Below, one piece after another: positions 36,617 to 46,117 of a DNA stretch of 64,000 bases. The position numbers and the translations under genes were made by a program. Source of the stretch: Streptomyces filipinensis (GTDB lineage: Bacteria; Actinomycetota; Actinomycetes; Streptomycetales; Streptomycetaceae); assembly GCF_014649495.1 (NCBI RefSeq), contig NZ_BMTD01000003.1, positions 310,001 to 374,000 on the forward strand, in the 5' to 3' direction. The stretch's first letter is position 1, and the number at the start of each line of letters is the position of its first letter. Below the pieces are notes generated by a model that saw nothing but the letters and a program-made list of their open reading frames with translations, did not search any database and had not been told where the DNA came from.

Positions 36617-37558
36617 TCAGCGGACGGGCGCGACGGGCAGCGGGCAGTCCTCGTACGGCTGTTCCGGCAGGTCTCCGAGAGCGGGCCAGGTGGTGCGCAG
36701 GAGGTCCACGAAGGCCTCGGCGGCCCCGGTGGGCGGCACGCGCGCGTAGACCGTCAGGGGGCGCTTCCATGCCGGGTCGGGGCTGAGGACCATGCAGTCC
36801 TCCCCGACGGCACCGCGCACGACGTGGGCGGGTGCGACGCACACCCCGACGCCGGCCGCGGCCATCCGCACGGCCGTCGAGGTGTGCTCGGTCCACACGG
36901 CGGTCCGGGGCGCGAACCCGGCCCGCCCGCACGCCCAGTCGAGGAAGCGCGCGCCGTGCACGACGGGTTCCATGGCGCAGCGGATCCAGGCGCGGTCGGC
37001 GAGCTCGGGCAGCGTCACCGTCGTACGGCCCGCCAGCCGGTCGTCGAAGGGGACCACGAGGACGAGTTCCTCCTCGCCGACCGGTACGACCGTGCCCGGC
37101 GGGTCGGCGGGCCCGGGGCCGAACGCGAGGTCCGCGGTGCCGCGCTGCACGGCCTCCTCCAGCGCCTCGGTGGTGGCGTACTCGTGCAGGCGCAGCAGGA
37201 CCCGGGGACGGGCTGCGCGCCAGCGGGCGAAGACGTCGGGCAGGACGCCGACGGCGAGGGAGTGCAGGGTGGCGACATGCAGTTCGCCGCCCTCGGCTCC
37301 GGCGGTGGCCCGCGCCGCGCGGCGGGCCTGAGCGGCGCTGCGGACGGCGAGTTCGGCGTGCGGCAGGAAGGCCCGCCCCATGGGGGTCAGGCGCACGCCA
37401 CGCGCCAGGCGCTCCAGCAGGGCGCCGCCGACCGACTTCTCCAGCGCCTTGATCTGGTGCGAGAGCGCGGGCTGGGTGACGTGCAGGGTCTCCGCCGCCC
37501 GGGTGAAGGACGCCTCCTGGACGACGGTCACGAAGTACTCCATCTGCCGCAGGCTCAA
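36617..37558 (-). CDS. LysR family transcriptional regulator
   Basis: 313 aa. The N-terminal winged helix-turn-helix MSLRQMEYFVTVVQEASFTRAAETLHVTQPALSHQIKALEKSVGG is textbook LysR. The effector domain (residues about 90-300) follows a periplasmic-binding-like pattern. It is divergent from the lipoamide dehydrogenase gene with 111 bp between, so that gene and its own promoter are likely targets; ligand unknown. Confidence 0.92.
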   Translation of the reverse strand: MSLRQMEYFVTVVQEASFTRAAETLHVTQPALSHQIKALEKSVGGALLERLARGVRLTPMGRAFLPHAELAVRSAAQARRAARATAGAEGGELHVATLHSLAVGVLPDVFARWRAARPRVLLRLHEYATTEALEEAVQRGTADLAFGPGPADPPGTVVPVGEEELVLVVPFDDRLAGRTTVTLPELADRAWIRCAMEPVVHGARFLDWACGRAGFAPRTAVWTEHTSTAVRMAAAGVGVCVAPAHVVRGAVGEDCMVLSPDPAWKRPLTVYARVPPTGAAEAFVDLLRTTWPALGDLPEQPYEDCPLPVAPVR

Positions 37559-37669
37559 ATCCGCGCCCTCCCCCAGGACTCACCGGCATGCCGCGCATAA
37601 GCATTCTGCATGGCTTCCACAACAACATTGCCTTGGACTCATGACAAGGGGCGGGCGGAGGGTGGAGGC

Positions 37670-39136
37670 ATGAGCACACAGGCCACGAACACCCCGGATG
37701 TCCTCGTCATCGGCGGCGGAACGGGCGGCTACGCCACCGCGCTGCGCGCCGCCTCCCTCGGGCTCGGCGTCGTCCTCGTCGAGCGCGACAAGGTCGGCGG
37801 CACCTGTCTGCACCGGGGCTGCATCCCGAGCAAGGCGATGCTGCACGCCGCCGAGCTGGTCGACGGCATCGCCGAGGCGCGCGAGCGGTGGGGGGTGAAG
37901 GCCACGCTGGACTCGGTCGACTGGGCGGCGCTGGTGGCCACGCGGGACGACATCGTGGCGCGCAACCACAAGGGGGTCGAGGCGCATCTGGCGCACGCCG
38001 GCGTACGGGTGGTGCGCGGGAGAGCACGCCTGACGGGTCCACGTACGGTGCGGGTGGAGGGCGCGCTCACGGATTCCGCGCCGGGCGCCCCGGACAGGTC
38101 CGCGCCCGGCGTGCACGACTTCACCGCGCGCCGCGGCATCGTCCTCGCCACCGGCTCGCACCCGCGCACGCTCCCGGGGCTCGTGCCGGACGGGCGGCGG
38201 GTGGTGACCAGCGACGACGCGCTGTTCGCGCCGGGGCTGCCGGCGTCCGTCCTGGTGCTCGGCGGGGGCGCGATCGGCGTGGAGTACGCGTCCTTCCACC
38301 GGTCCATGGGCGCGGAGGTCACCCTGGTCGAGGCCGCGGAGCGGATCGTGCCGCTGGAGGACGCCGATGTGAGCCGGCACCTGACGCGCGGCCTGAAGAA
38401 GCGCGGGATCGATGTGCAGGCGGGCGCCCGGCTGCTGGACGCGGACGTGCTGGAGAACGGCGTACGCGCGCGTGTGCGCACCGCGCGGGGCGAGACGCGC
38501 ACGGTGGAGGCGGAGCGGCTGCTGGTGGCCGTCGGCCGGGCGCCGGTCACCGAGGGCCTGGGCCTGGCGGCGGCCGGCCTGACGACCGACGGACGGGGGT
38601 TCGTCGTACCGGCGGACTGGAAGCGGCTGGAGACGGCCGTGCCGGGCATCCACGTCGTCGGCGATCTGCTGCCGCCGCCGTCCCTGGGCCTGGCCCACGC
38701 CTCCTTCGCGGAGGCCCTGCTGGTCGCCGAGACGCTGGCCGGGCTGCCCTCGGCCCCGGTGGACTACGCCGCCGTACCACGGGTGACGTACTCCGCGCCG
38801 CAGACCGCCTCGGTGGGACTGAGCGAGGCCGAGGCACGCGCGCGGGGGCGTGCGGTGGACGTCGACACCATGCCGCTGACCGCCGTCGCCAAGGGCATGG
38901 TGCACGGCCAGGGGGGCATGGTGAAGGTCGTCGCCGAGGCCGGCGGCGGACAGGTGCTCGGCGTGCACCTGGTCGGCCCGCACGTGTCGGAGATGATCGC
39001 GGAGAGCCAGCTGATCGTCGGCTGGGATGCCGAACCCTCGGACGTGGCCCGGCATGTGCACGCGCACCCGACGCTGTCGGAGGCGGTGGGCGAGGTGTTC
39101 CTGACCCTCGCGGGACGCGGCCTGCACCAGCAGTGA
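37670..39136 (+). CDS. lpdA: Dihydrolipoyl dehydrogenase (flavoprotein disulfide reductase)
   Basis: 488 aa from ATG at 37670 with GGTGGAGG upstream. FAD-binding GGGTGGYATALRAA at the N-terminus, redox disulfide C46-C51 in GGTCLHRGCIPSKAML, second dinucleotide fold LVLGGGAIGVEYASF and the C-terminal interface His-Glu in HAHPTLSEAVGE, all intact. It reoxidises dihydrolipoamide with NAD in 2-oxoacid dehydrogenase complexes. There are no E1 or E2 genes nearby, so it is a stand-alone paralogue, possibly controlled by the divergent LysR regulator. An insert around residue 145 (GAPDRSAPGVHD) is unusual. The frame is open upstream without start support. Confidence 0.88.
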   Translation: MSTQATNTPDVLVIGGGTGGYATALRAASLGLGVVLVERDKVGGTCLHRGCIPSKAMLHAAELVDGIAEARERWGVKATLDSVDWAALVATRDDIVARNHKGVEAHLAHAGVRVVRGRARLTGPRTVRVEGALTDSAPGAPDRSAPGVHDFTARRGIVLATGSHPRTLPGLVPDGRRVVTSDDALFAPGLPASVLVLGGGAIGVEYASFHRSMGAEVTLVEAAERIVPLEDADVSRHLTRGLKKRGIDVQAGARLLDADVLENGVRARVRTARGETRTVEAERLLVAVGRAPVTEGLGLAAAGLTTDGRGFVVPADWKRLETAVPGIHVVGDLLPPPSLGLAHASFAEALLVAETLAGLPSAPVDYAAVPRVTYSAPQTASVGLSEAEARARGRAVDVDTMPLTAVAKGMVHGQGGMVKVVAEAGGGQVLGVHLVGPHVSEMIAESQLIVGWDAEPSDVARHVHAHPTLSEAVGEVFLTLAGRGLHQQ

Positions 39137-39275
39137 GCCCACGGCACGCGCCGCCCGCGCCATGCCCCGGCGCCTGAGTCCGGGCGCCCCTGGGAGCCTC
39201 CCCCGCAGCGTTCTTGACAGTTCACCCTTCGCGTGCGGGACTTGGAGGGCGAAGCCGGGCGGGAACAAGTCGGGG

Positions 39276-40526
39276 GTGAGTCTTCTGCCGGAGCTGCGCT
39301 ATCCCAGCGTTCCCGAACTGATCGCCTCCGCTCAGGCGTTGGCCGCTCAGGGACCCGGGCTGTGCTCGCTCAGGCAGGTGGGCCTCTCACGCGCGGGAAG
39401 ACCCCTGCACCTGCTGTCGGTGGGGCACGCCCGGCGGGCGGTGCTGGTGGTCGCGGGCGCCCACGCCAACGAGCCGACCGGGGGCTCCACCCTGCGGGTT
39501 CTGGCCGAAAGGGTGCTGGCCGAGCGGGAGTTGCGGGCGGACACGTCCTGGCACTTCCTGCTGTGCGCCGATCCGGACGGCGCGAGCCTGCATGTGACAC
39601 CGGCTCCGCGCAGCCTGCTCGACTACCACCTCGGCTTCTACCGGCCGACGGGCGCCGAGCAGCCGGAGTGGTCGCCGTCCGTGCTGCCGCCGGACCGGCT
39701 GCCGCCCGAGACCCGGGCGCTGACGGGGGTGATCGACGAACTGCGGCCCTACCTCCAGGTGACCCTGCACGGCACCGACCTGGGCGGCAGCTGGGTACAG
39801 CTGACCAGGGACGTGCCGGGGCTCGCCGAGCCGTTCGCCAAGTCGGCGGCACAACTGCACATCCCGGTGGAGACGGGCGCCTCGGACGCCGCCGGCTGGC
39901 CGGCCTCCGGCCCCGGTGTGCATGTCATGCCGGGCCCGGAGACGGGCGCCGCCTACCCGAGCATGCCGGACGACGCGCGGCACAGCACCTGGTACCACGC
40001 GCACCGGTACGGCGGTCTGACGGCCGTGGTGGAGGTGCCGATGTGGGCCAGCGACCTGGTGGACGATCCGGCGCCGCACCCGGCACCGGCGGCGGCGATG
40101 CGGCGCCTGGCGCAGCGGCTGCTGCGGGACGCGCTGGAGGTGGAGCACGTGCTCACCGACGCGCTGCCCCGCCTGGAGGGCGTGGACGGTCCGCTGCTGC
40201 GGGCGGCGCGTTGGGCGCTGGAGCTGATCCCCGGCCTGGCCGAGGACTGGGTCCACACCCCGCCGGCCGGCACGACGATGGCGTACGTCGGCAGTGTGGA
40301 CGCCTTCGGGCGGCGGCTGCCGCTGCGCGCGGCGGCCATGCTGCTGCGGGTGCTGCGGGAGGCGGACGACCGGGCGGCGCCGGGGCTGGAACAGCTCGTC
40401 ACCGCCTGGTGCGACGCCTTCGCGACACGGTTCCGGGCCCGCTGGGTGCCGTTGGAGCACCAGGTGGAGCACCAGTCCCGGACGGTGCTGGTGGCGGCGC
40501 AGCAGGCCCGTGAGCGGACGGTGTGA
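39276..40526 (+). CDS. M14 family zinc carboxypeptidase-like protein
   Basis: 416 aa from GTG at 39276; earlier starts give a non-coding-like N-terminus. Zinc ligands: His and Glu in AGAHANEPTGG (HxxE) and His in VTLHGTDLGG; a candidate general base Glu is in AVVEVPMW. There is no signal peptide, so it is probably cytoplasmic, unlike secreted digestive M14 enzymes. Substrate unknown; murein or peptide conjugate processing is possible. It follows lpdA on the same strand after 139 bp, so may be separately transcribed. No ribosome binding site is obvious before the GTG. Confidence 0.78.
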   Translation: MSLLPELRYPSVPELIASAQALAAQGPGLCSLRQVGLSRAGRPLHLLSVGHARRAVLVVAGAHANEPTGGSTLRVLAERVLAERELRADTSWHFLLCADPDGASLHVTPAPRSLLDYHLGFYRPTGAEQPEWSPSVLPPDRLPPETRALTGVIDELRPYLQVTLHGTDLGGSWVQLTRDVPGLAEPFAKSAAQLHIPVETGASDAAGWPASGPGVHVMPGPETGAAYPSMPDDARHSTWYHAHRYGGLTAVVEVPMWASDLVDDPAPHPAPAAAMRRLAQRLLRDALEVEHVLTDALPRLEGVDGPLLRAARWALELIPGLAEDWVHTPPAGTTMAYVGSVDAFGRRLPLRAAAMLLRVLREADDRAAPGLEQLVTAWCDAFATRFRARWVPLEHQVEHQSRTVLVAAQQARERTV

Positions 40527-40632
40527 GGCCGTCACGCCTCCCGGGCCGCCTTCTCCCCGCCGCGCCGCCCCTGCCGCGCCGCCCCTGCCGCGCCGCCCAT
40601 ACAGACCGTGCCGCGCCGCCCGCCGGCCCGGC

Positions 40633-41055
40633 TCAGCGGTCCACGGCGAACACCGCTCCCGTCCGCGCCTCCATGACACACTTGCTGGAGTAGGTCTCCT
40701 GGTAGTCGACCGGCTGTCCGTTCCACTGCCCGTGCGCGTGGACGGTCACCGGGGCGAAGATCATCGGACAGAAGACCTTCTTCTGCGCGATGCGCGCGAT
40801 GTCGCCCCGGGCGGCCTCAAGTTCGGCACAGGCCTCGGCCGCCCGCGCGTACCCCAGCGGCAGCGGGTCGCACAGCAGCAGGGTGCCGTGCTTGTCGCCG
40901 GCCAGGGTCTCGCCGCGCGCGACGGTGAGGTAGAGCCAGTTGTCCGTGAGGGGGAACGTGCTGCGGGGTGCCGCCTGGGCGGGGGCCGCGGCGAGCAGGC
41001 CGGCGGCCGTCAACAGGGCGCCGGCCGCCGCGGTGACTCGGGTGATGTACGTCAT
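40633..41055 (-). CDS. Subtilisin inhibitor-like (SSI) secreted protease inhibitor
   Basis: 140 aa with a signal peptide ending APAQA. The reactive-site segment FCPMIFAPVTV corresponds to the CPMVYDPV loop of Streptomyces subtilisin inhibitor, with Met at P1; the C-terminal SSKCVMEARTGAVFAV matches the family's NECVMNAH...VFAF block. Two disulfides (Cys pairs in LLCDPLPL...AACAEL and CPM...KCVM) match the canonical pair. A secreted inhibitor of serine proteases, commonly coordinated with extracellular protease production and morphological differentiation. ATG start; the ribosome binding site is weak. Confidence 0.88.
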   Translation of the reverse strand: MTYITRVTAAAGALLTAAGLLAAAPAQAAPRSTFPLTDNWLYLTVARGETLAGDKHGTLLLCDPLPLGYARAAEACAELEAARGDIARIAQKKVFCPMIFAPVTVHAHGQWNGQPVDYQETYSSKCVMEARTGAVFAVDR

Positions 41056-41163
41056 GCCCCATGCATCGGCACGCCGGCGCGCGTTCCGCAGCCCGGCTCA
41101 CCCGATCGGGAGGGCACGCGCGTGTGACGGTGCACCCGTTCGGCCACGACCGGCCGTCGCCGC

Positions 41164-41715
41164 TCAGCTCACGGCGAGCCGGAACGCCATCCGGCCGAAG
41201 GCGACCTGGTCGCCCTCGCGGACGACGACCGAGCCGATCACCCGGCGTCCGTTGACGGTGGTGCCGTTGGTGGAACCGAGGTCCCTGAGGACCCACAGGT
41301 CCGCCTGGCGGCTGAGTTCGGCGTGCAGGCGGGAGACGGTCTCGTGGTTCAGGCGCAGCCCGCATGCGGGGTCGCGGCCTATGCGCAGCGGGTGGGCGTG
41401 CGCGGGGCGCGGCAGCAGCAGCTTGGGCAGCCGCTCGGCCTGCCAGGCGCGGCGCAGCCGTACGGTGAATCCGGAGACGGCCTCGACGCTGCCGAGAACC
41501 GCGCGGGAGAAACGGTTCTCGCGAGGCAGGTCGGCGACGAGCGCGGCCAGTTCGTCGGACCGGCGGGCGGCGAGCGCCAGCTCCATACGGCGTACGAACG
41601 TGTCGTGCGAGAGCCGGCCCAGGGCGACACCGTCACGCAGCACCCGCAGCGCCTCGTCGCGCTCCGCGTCGGACAGCCGCGCGGGGTAGGTGGAGAACTC
41701 GAAGGACGACGTCAC
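41164..41715 (-). CDS. DUF1707 and FHA domain protein
   Basis: 183 aa from GTG at 41715. The N-terminal 55 residues (TYPARLSDAERDEALRVLRDGVALGRLSHDTFVRRMELALAARR) are DUF1707, common in actinobacterial signalling and envelope proteins. The C-terminal 70 residues form an FHA domain: RIGRDPACGLRLN, SRLHAEL and LGSTNGTTVNGRRV carry the phosphothreonine-binding Arg, Ser/His and Asn. It probably binds a substrate of a Ser/Thr kinase. It is divergent from treZ, with about 190 bp between. No membrane segment is seen. The longer open frame upstream has no start support. Confidence 0.85.
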   Translation of the reverse strand: MTSSFEFSTYPARLSDAERDEALRVLRDGVALGRLSHDTFVRRMELALAARRSDELAALVADLPRENRFSRAVLGSVEAVSGFTVRLRRAWQAERLPKLLLPRPAHAHPLRIGRDPACGLRLNHETVSRLHAELSRQADLWVLRDLGSTNGTTVNGRRVIGSVVVREGDQVAFGRMAFRLAVS

Positions 41716-41905
41716 GCTGGTGATTGTCGGGCAGTGAACCCCTGGTGTCCAGAAAGCGGGAATCGGGGCCGTTCTGCGCGCACTTCCACGACACCCACCG
41801 GGGAAGGGTGCATTCGAAAGCGGATTGATCGTCCCGGCGGGCACGATGGGGACGCGGGACATCACGGTGAGCAGGCGAGACATCACAGACGAAGGGGAAC
41901 CGTCC

Positions 41906-43651
41906 GTGCAGTTCGAGGTGTGGGCACCGCAGGCAGACCGAGTGACGCTCCACTGCGAGGGCGGGACGCGCGCGTTGACGCGTGATCCCGAACGCGCCGG
42001 ATGGTGGAGGGGGGAGGCGCAGGCCGGGGACGGCGCCCGGTACGGGTTCGCCCTGGACGACGGCCCCGTGCGGCCCGACCCGCGCTCACGCCGCCAGCCG
42101 GACGGCCCGGACGGGCTGAGCGCGGTCGTGGACCACGGGCACTACGCGTGGCGTGCCCGGTGGGCGGGGCGGGGGCTGCAGGGCGCCGTTCTGTACGAGG
42201 CACACGTGGGCACGTACACCCCCGAGGGCACCCTGGACGCGGCGGCGGGCCGGCTGGAGCACCTGGTGGAACTGGGCGTCACTCACGTGGAGTTGATGCC
42301 GCTGTGTCCGTTCCCGGGACGGCACGGCTGGGGGTACGAGGGGGTGTCGCTGTGGGCGGTGCACGAGCCGTACGGCGGGCCCGATGCGCTGAAACGCTTC
42401 GTCGACCGGGCGCACGAACTCGGTCTGGGGGTCGTCCTGGACGTCGTGCACAACCACCTGGGCCCGTCGGGCAACCATCTGCCCGCCTTCGGGCCGTACT
42501 TCACCGACACCCACCACACGCCGTGGGGCTCGGCGGTGAACCTGGACGCGCCGGGCTCGGACGAGGTACGCGCGTTCCTCGTCGGCAGCGCGCTGGCGTG
42601 GCTGCGGGACTACCGGATCGACGGGCTGCGCCTGGACGCGGTGCACGCGCTGTACGACACGCGCGCGTGCCACTTCCTGGAGGAGCTGTCGGCGGCCGTG
42701 GACGGCCTGGCCGAGGAGCTGGACCGGCCGCTGTTCCTGATCGCCGAGTCGGACCTGAACGACCCGCGGTTCATCACCCCGCGCGCGGAGCACGGCCTCG
42801 GGCTGCACGCGCAGTGGAACGACGACTTCCACCACGCCCTGCACACCGCGCTGACCGGCGATTCCCAGGGGTACTACGCCGACTTCGCCCGGGCCGGCTT
42901 CGCCGCGCTCGCCAAGACGCTCACCGGCGGCTACTTCCACGACGGCACGTACTCGACGTTCCGGGGCCGCCACCACGGCCGCCCGCTGGACCGCGCGCGG
43001 GTGGCCGGGCACCGGCTCCTCGGCTACAGCCAGACCCACGACCAGGTCGGCAACCGCGCCCAGGGCGACCGGCTCGCCGCCCGTCTCTCCCCCGGCCTGC
43101 TGGCCTGCGCGGCGACGCTGACACTGACCTCGCCGTTCACGCCGATGCTGTTCATGGGCGAGGAGTGGGCGGCGGGCACGCCGTGGCAGTTCTTCACCGA
43201 CCACACCGATCCGGAGCTGGCCGAGGCGGTACGGCAGGGCCGGCGGCGGGAGTTCGCGGCGCACGGCTGGGCCGAGGAGGACGTACCGGACCCGCAGGAC
43301 CCGGCGACCCGGGAGCGGTCCTGCCTGGACTGGGCGGAGCCGGGACGCGAGCCCCACGCGCGCGTGCTCGCCTGGTACCGCCGGCTGATCGCGCTGCGCC
43401 GGGACGAGCCCGACCTCACCGACCCCGACCTGGCCGACACGAAGGTGGCGTACGACGAGCAGGCCCGCTGGCTGGCCTTCCGGCGCGGTGACGTACGCGT
43501 GGCGGTGAACCTCGGCAAGGAGCCGGCAGCCATCCCCCTGGGCACCCGCCCGGCAAAGGTGCTGGCGGCATGGGAGCCGGTGCGGGTTCCGGGACCGGAC
43601 GGGTTGCTCCAGCTTCCCGGGGAGTCGTGCGTGGTCCTGTCCCAGCCGTGA
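41906..43651 (+). CDS. treZ: Malto-oligosyltrehalose trehalohydrolase
   Basis: 581 aa from GTG at 41906 (GAAGGGGAAC upstream). Short N-terminal beta domain, then a GH13 barrel: nucleophile Asp in GLRLDAVHAL, Glu in IAESDLND and Asp in SQTHDQVGNRA. The YEAHVGTYTPEGT and EEWAAGTPWQFFTDH segments are typical of TreZ. It hydrolyses maltooligosyltrehalose, releasing trehalose. The partner treY lies about 5 kb upstream, with five unrelated genes between, so the two are not in one operon. Trehalose protects spores and hyphae from stress. Confidence 0.94.
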   Translation: MQFEVWAPQADRVTLHCEGGTRALTRDPERAGWWRGEAQAGDGARYGFALDDGPVRPDPRSRRQPDGPDGLSAVVDHGHYAWRARWAGRGLQGAVLYEAHVGTYTPEGTLDAAAGRLEHLVELGVTHVELMPLCPFPGRHGWGYEGVSLWAVHEPYGGPDALKRFVDRAHELGLGVVLDVVHNHLGPSGNHLPAFGPYFTDTHHTPWGSAVNLDAPGSDEVRAFLVGSALAWLRDYRIDGLRLDAVHALYDTRACHFLEELSAAVDGLAEELDRPLFLIAESDLNDPRFITPRAEHGLGLHAQWNDDFHHALHTALTGDSQGYYADFARAGFAALAKTLTGGYFHDGTYSTFRGRHHGRPLDRARVAGHRLLGYSQTHDQVGNRAQGDRLAARLSPGLLACAATLTLTSPFTPMLFMGEEWAAGTPWQFFTDHTDPELAEAVRQGRRREFAAHGWAEEDVPDPQDPATRERSCLDWAEPGREPHARVLAWYRRLIALRRDEPDLTDPDLADTKVAYDEQARWLAFRRGDVRVAVNLGKEPAAIPLGTRPAKVLAAWEPVRVPGPDGLLQLPGESCVVLSQP

Positions 43652-43766
43652 GAAGCCCACGCGCCGGGCGGTGTGCGACCGTGGGCGGTACGGCGCGCGC
43701 CGTCGCCGGTCGCGCCCACGCGGCGCGGCCGCACCTCGGTACAGCCCCGCACCCCCGCGGGGCGCG

Positions 43767-44702
43767 CTAAGGCTCCGGCTCGTCCTCCTTGAAGTCCGAC
43801 AGCCGCTCCAGCAGGATCGGCTCCCAGGCGCGCCGCAGCTGGACGCGGAGCAGGGGCAGGGAGCCGGGGGCGCGCCCTTCGAGGTGGTCGGTGAGGCGGA
43901 TGACCGTGTCGCAGCGGGCCAGCCACAGCCCGCGCAGGCAGGGGCGGGCGCCGTAGCCGGCCAGGGTGGCGGCGCGGACGGCCGCCGGGGATCCGACGGC
44001 GACGGCGAGGCCGGCGATGTCCTCGGCGGGGTCGCCCAGGGCCGCCCGGGTCCAGTCCAGGACGCCGCGGACCCGCCCGTCGGCGCTGACGACCACGTGC
44101 TCGCCGGTCATGCCGTGGTGGGTGAGGACGGCGGTGCCGGGCTGCGCGGCGAGCTGGGCCGCACCGGGCGGGGTCAGCTGGTGCAGCCGGGCGGCGTCGA
44201 ACTCGTCGGCGGCGGCGAGCCGTTCGGCGGCGTGTACGGCCATGCGGCGCAGGGCCTCCAGGGAGCGCGGGGCGGTGCGCGACACGCCGAGGGTCTCGGC
44301 CTGCCGGACGGGCACCGCGCGCAGTCCGGTGAGCAGTCCGGCGAGGTCGGCCTCGCCGACGGCGGAGACGTCGTGCTCGTCGGCCGTACCGCCGGGCACC
44401 TTGGTGTCCAGGGTGTAGGCGAGGCCGGGCGCCCAGTCGCCGTGCGCGACGCTGGTGGGGACGGCGACGGGCACGTGCGGGCGGATCAGGTCGCGCAGGC
44501 GCAGTTCCCGGCGGCGGGCGACGGAGGACTCGCGGTCGGGCGCGAGGCGCAGCACATGGCGGGTACCGACCCACCACGTGTGCGTACGGCCCTCCGTCAC
44601 GGGCCGCACATCGGGCCCCCCGGTGTCGTCGCCGCCCTCCTTGAGCAGCGAACGGACCAGTCTGCGGACGGTGTCCGCGGTGGGTGTCGGTGCCTGGGTC
44701 AT
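43767..44702 (-). CDS. APH-like protein with degenerate catalytic loop (pseudokinase-like)
   Basis: 311 aa with an APH/choline-kinase fold pattern, including the metal-binding Asp in GVLDWTRAALGDPAEDIAGLA. In the catalytic loop, however, the consensus HGD...N reads HHGMTGEHV: the catalytic Asp is replaced by Met and the Asn by His, and the beta-3 Lys appears as Arg in HVLRLAP. So phosphotransfer by the usual mechanism is doubtful; it may bind nucleotide or substrate without catalysis. Divergence from a once active kinase, or a specialised role, is inferred. It lies 62 bp downstream of the M24 peptidase gene on the same strand. Confidence 0.78.
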   Translation of the reverse strand: MTQAPTPTADTVRRLVRSLLKEGGDDTGGPDVRPVTEGRTHTWWVGTRHVLRLAPDRESSVARRRELRLRDLIRPHVPVAVPTSVAHGDWAPGLAYTLDTKVPGGTADEHDVSAVGEADLAGLLTGLRAVPVRQAETLGVSRTAPRSLEALRRMAVHAAERLAAADEFDAARLHQLTPPGAAQLAAQPGTAVLTHHGMTGEHVVVSADGRVRGVLDWTRAALGDPAEDIAGLAVAVGSPAAVRAATLAGYGARPCLRGLWLARCDTVIRLTDHLEGRAPGSLPLLRVQLRRAWEPILLERLSDFKEDEPEP

Positions 44703-44764
44703 GGGTCGCGCGTCGCCGTTCCTGGATGTCGTCGCGGGGGTGTCTCCTGGGTCGCTCGGTGCTC

Positions 44765-45892
44765 TCAGTCCACTATGACCATGTCACGGGTGGTGGTGTT
44801 CAGGCGACGGCCGCCGTCCTCGGTCACCGTGACGATGTCCTCGATGCGTACCCCGAAGCGGCCGGGCAGGTAGATGCCGGGCTCGACGGAGAAGCACATG
44901 CCCGGCACGAGGGGCTGCTCCTCGCCCTCGATCATGTACGGCGGCTCGTGCGTGGTGACGCCGATGCCGTGCCCGGTGCGGTGGATGAAGTACGCGCCGT
45001 ACCCGGCCTCGGTGATCACCGCACGGGCGGCGCGGTCGACCTCCTGGCAGGCCACGCCGGGCCGTACGGCCCGGTAGCCCGCCTCCTGGGCCTCGCGCAC
45101 GATGTCGTGCACCCGGCGCTCCTCCTCGGTGGGCTCGCCGACGTGGACCGTGCGGGTGGTGTCGGAGCCGTAGCCGTCCTTCAGACCGCCGAAGTCCAGG
45201 ACGACCATGTCGCCGTGCTGGATGACGCGGTCGCCGACCTCGTGGTGGGGGTTGGCGCCGTTGGGGCCCGAGCCGACGATGGTGAAGTCGACCTGCTCAT
45301 GCCCGAAGCGGCGCAGCAGGCCGGCGAGGTCGTGGCCGACGTCGGACTCGCGGCGGCCGGCGAAGGGAACTTTCCGGATCTCCTCGAACGTTGCGTCGGC
45401 AGCCGCTCCGGCGGCGGCGAGGAGTTCCAGTTCCGCGGCGTCCTTGACGGCGCGCAGCATGGGGAGGGCGTCGGTGAGAGAGGCGTAGGAGGTGTCGGGC
45501 AGCGCCCGCTGCAGGCCCAGCAGGTGCATGGCCCAGGTGTTGTCGCTGATGCCGAACCGGCCGCGGTCGTCGAGGAGCGCGGCGGTGACGGCGTAGGGGT
45601 CCTTGCCGTCGGTCCAGTCGCGCAGGGCGAGCGCGGACGAGCCGGCCGCGTGCTCGGCGTCCGGAGCCTCCAGCGTCGGTACGACGAGCACGGGATCCCG
45701 GCCGGGGGTGAGGACCAGCACGGTGAGCCGTTCGGTGACGGCGGTGGGGGTGTAGCCGGTGAGCCAGACCATGTCCGGCCCCGGTGCCACCAGCAGCCCC
45801 GCGAGACCGGCGTCGGCCGCGGAGCGCGCGGCGCGCTCCATGCGGGCCCTGTGGTCGGCGGCGGTGAAGGGCGCGGGCGTACTACCGGTCAT
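44765..45892 (-). CDS. M24 family metallopeptidase (Xaa-Pro peptidase)
   Basis: 375 aa from ATG at 45892. The N-terminal creatinase/prolidase domain (residues about 1-135) is followed by a pita-bread metallopeptidase fold with metal ligands D in VVLDFGG, D in GSDTTRT, H in HRTGHGIGV, E in SVEPGIY and E in RIEDIVTV. This is the prolidase/PepP-like group that removes residues before or after proline. Cytoplasmic. The frame is open upstream, but that part is non-coding-like. It precedes the APH-like gene in the same direction. Confidence 0.9.
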   Translation of the reverse strand: MTGSTPAPFTAADHRARMERAARSAADAGLAGLLVAPGPDMVWLTGYTPTAVTERLTVLVLTPGRDPVLVVPTLEAPDAEHAAGSSALALRDWTDGKDPYAVTAALLDDRGRFGISDNTWAMHLLGLQRALPDTSYASLTDALPMLRAVKDAAELELLAAAGAAADATFEEIRKVPFAGRRESDVGHDLAGLLRRFGHEQVDFTIVGSGPNGANPHHEVGDRVIQHGDMVVLDFGGLKDGYGSDTTRTVHVGEPTEEERRVHDIVREAQEAGYRAVRPGVACQEVDRAARAVITEAGYGAYFIHRTGHGIGVTTHEPPYMIEGEEQPLVPGMCFSVEPGIYLPGRFGVRIEDIVTVTEDGGRRLNTTTRDMVIVD

Positions 45893-46117
45893 CCGGGCCT
45901 CCGGGCACGGGTGGGCGAACGGGCGAGGGCGTCTCGGGCAGCATCCTGCCCGGCTGCACAGGGTCACGCGAGCCGGTCGCCGCTGCCGCCCGCGAGACGC
46001 GGTCGGCGCACAGGGATCTCGGCATGGGCCCATCATGGCGTGTGGTGCGGACGGTGACCAGCGGGTTTCCCGGGGTGACCGAGGGAGTGCCGAGACGGGA
46101 TCCGGCGTCGGCCCCGC

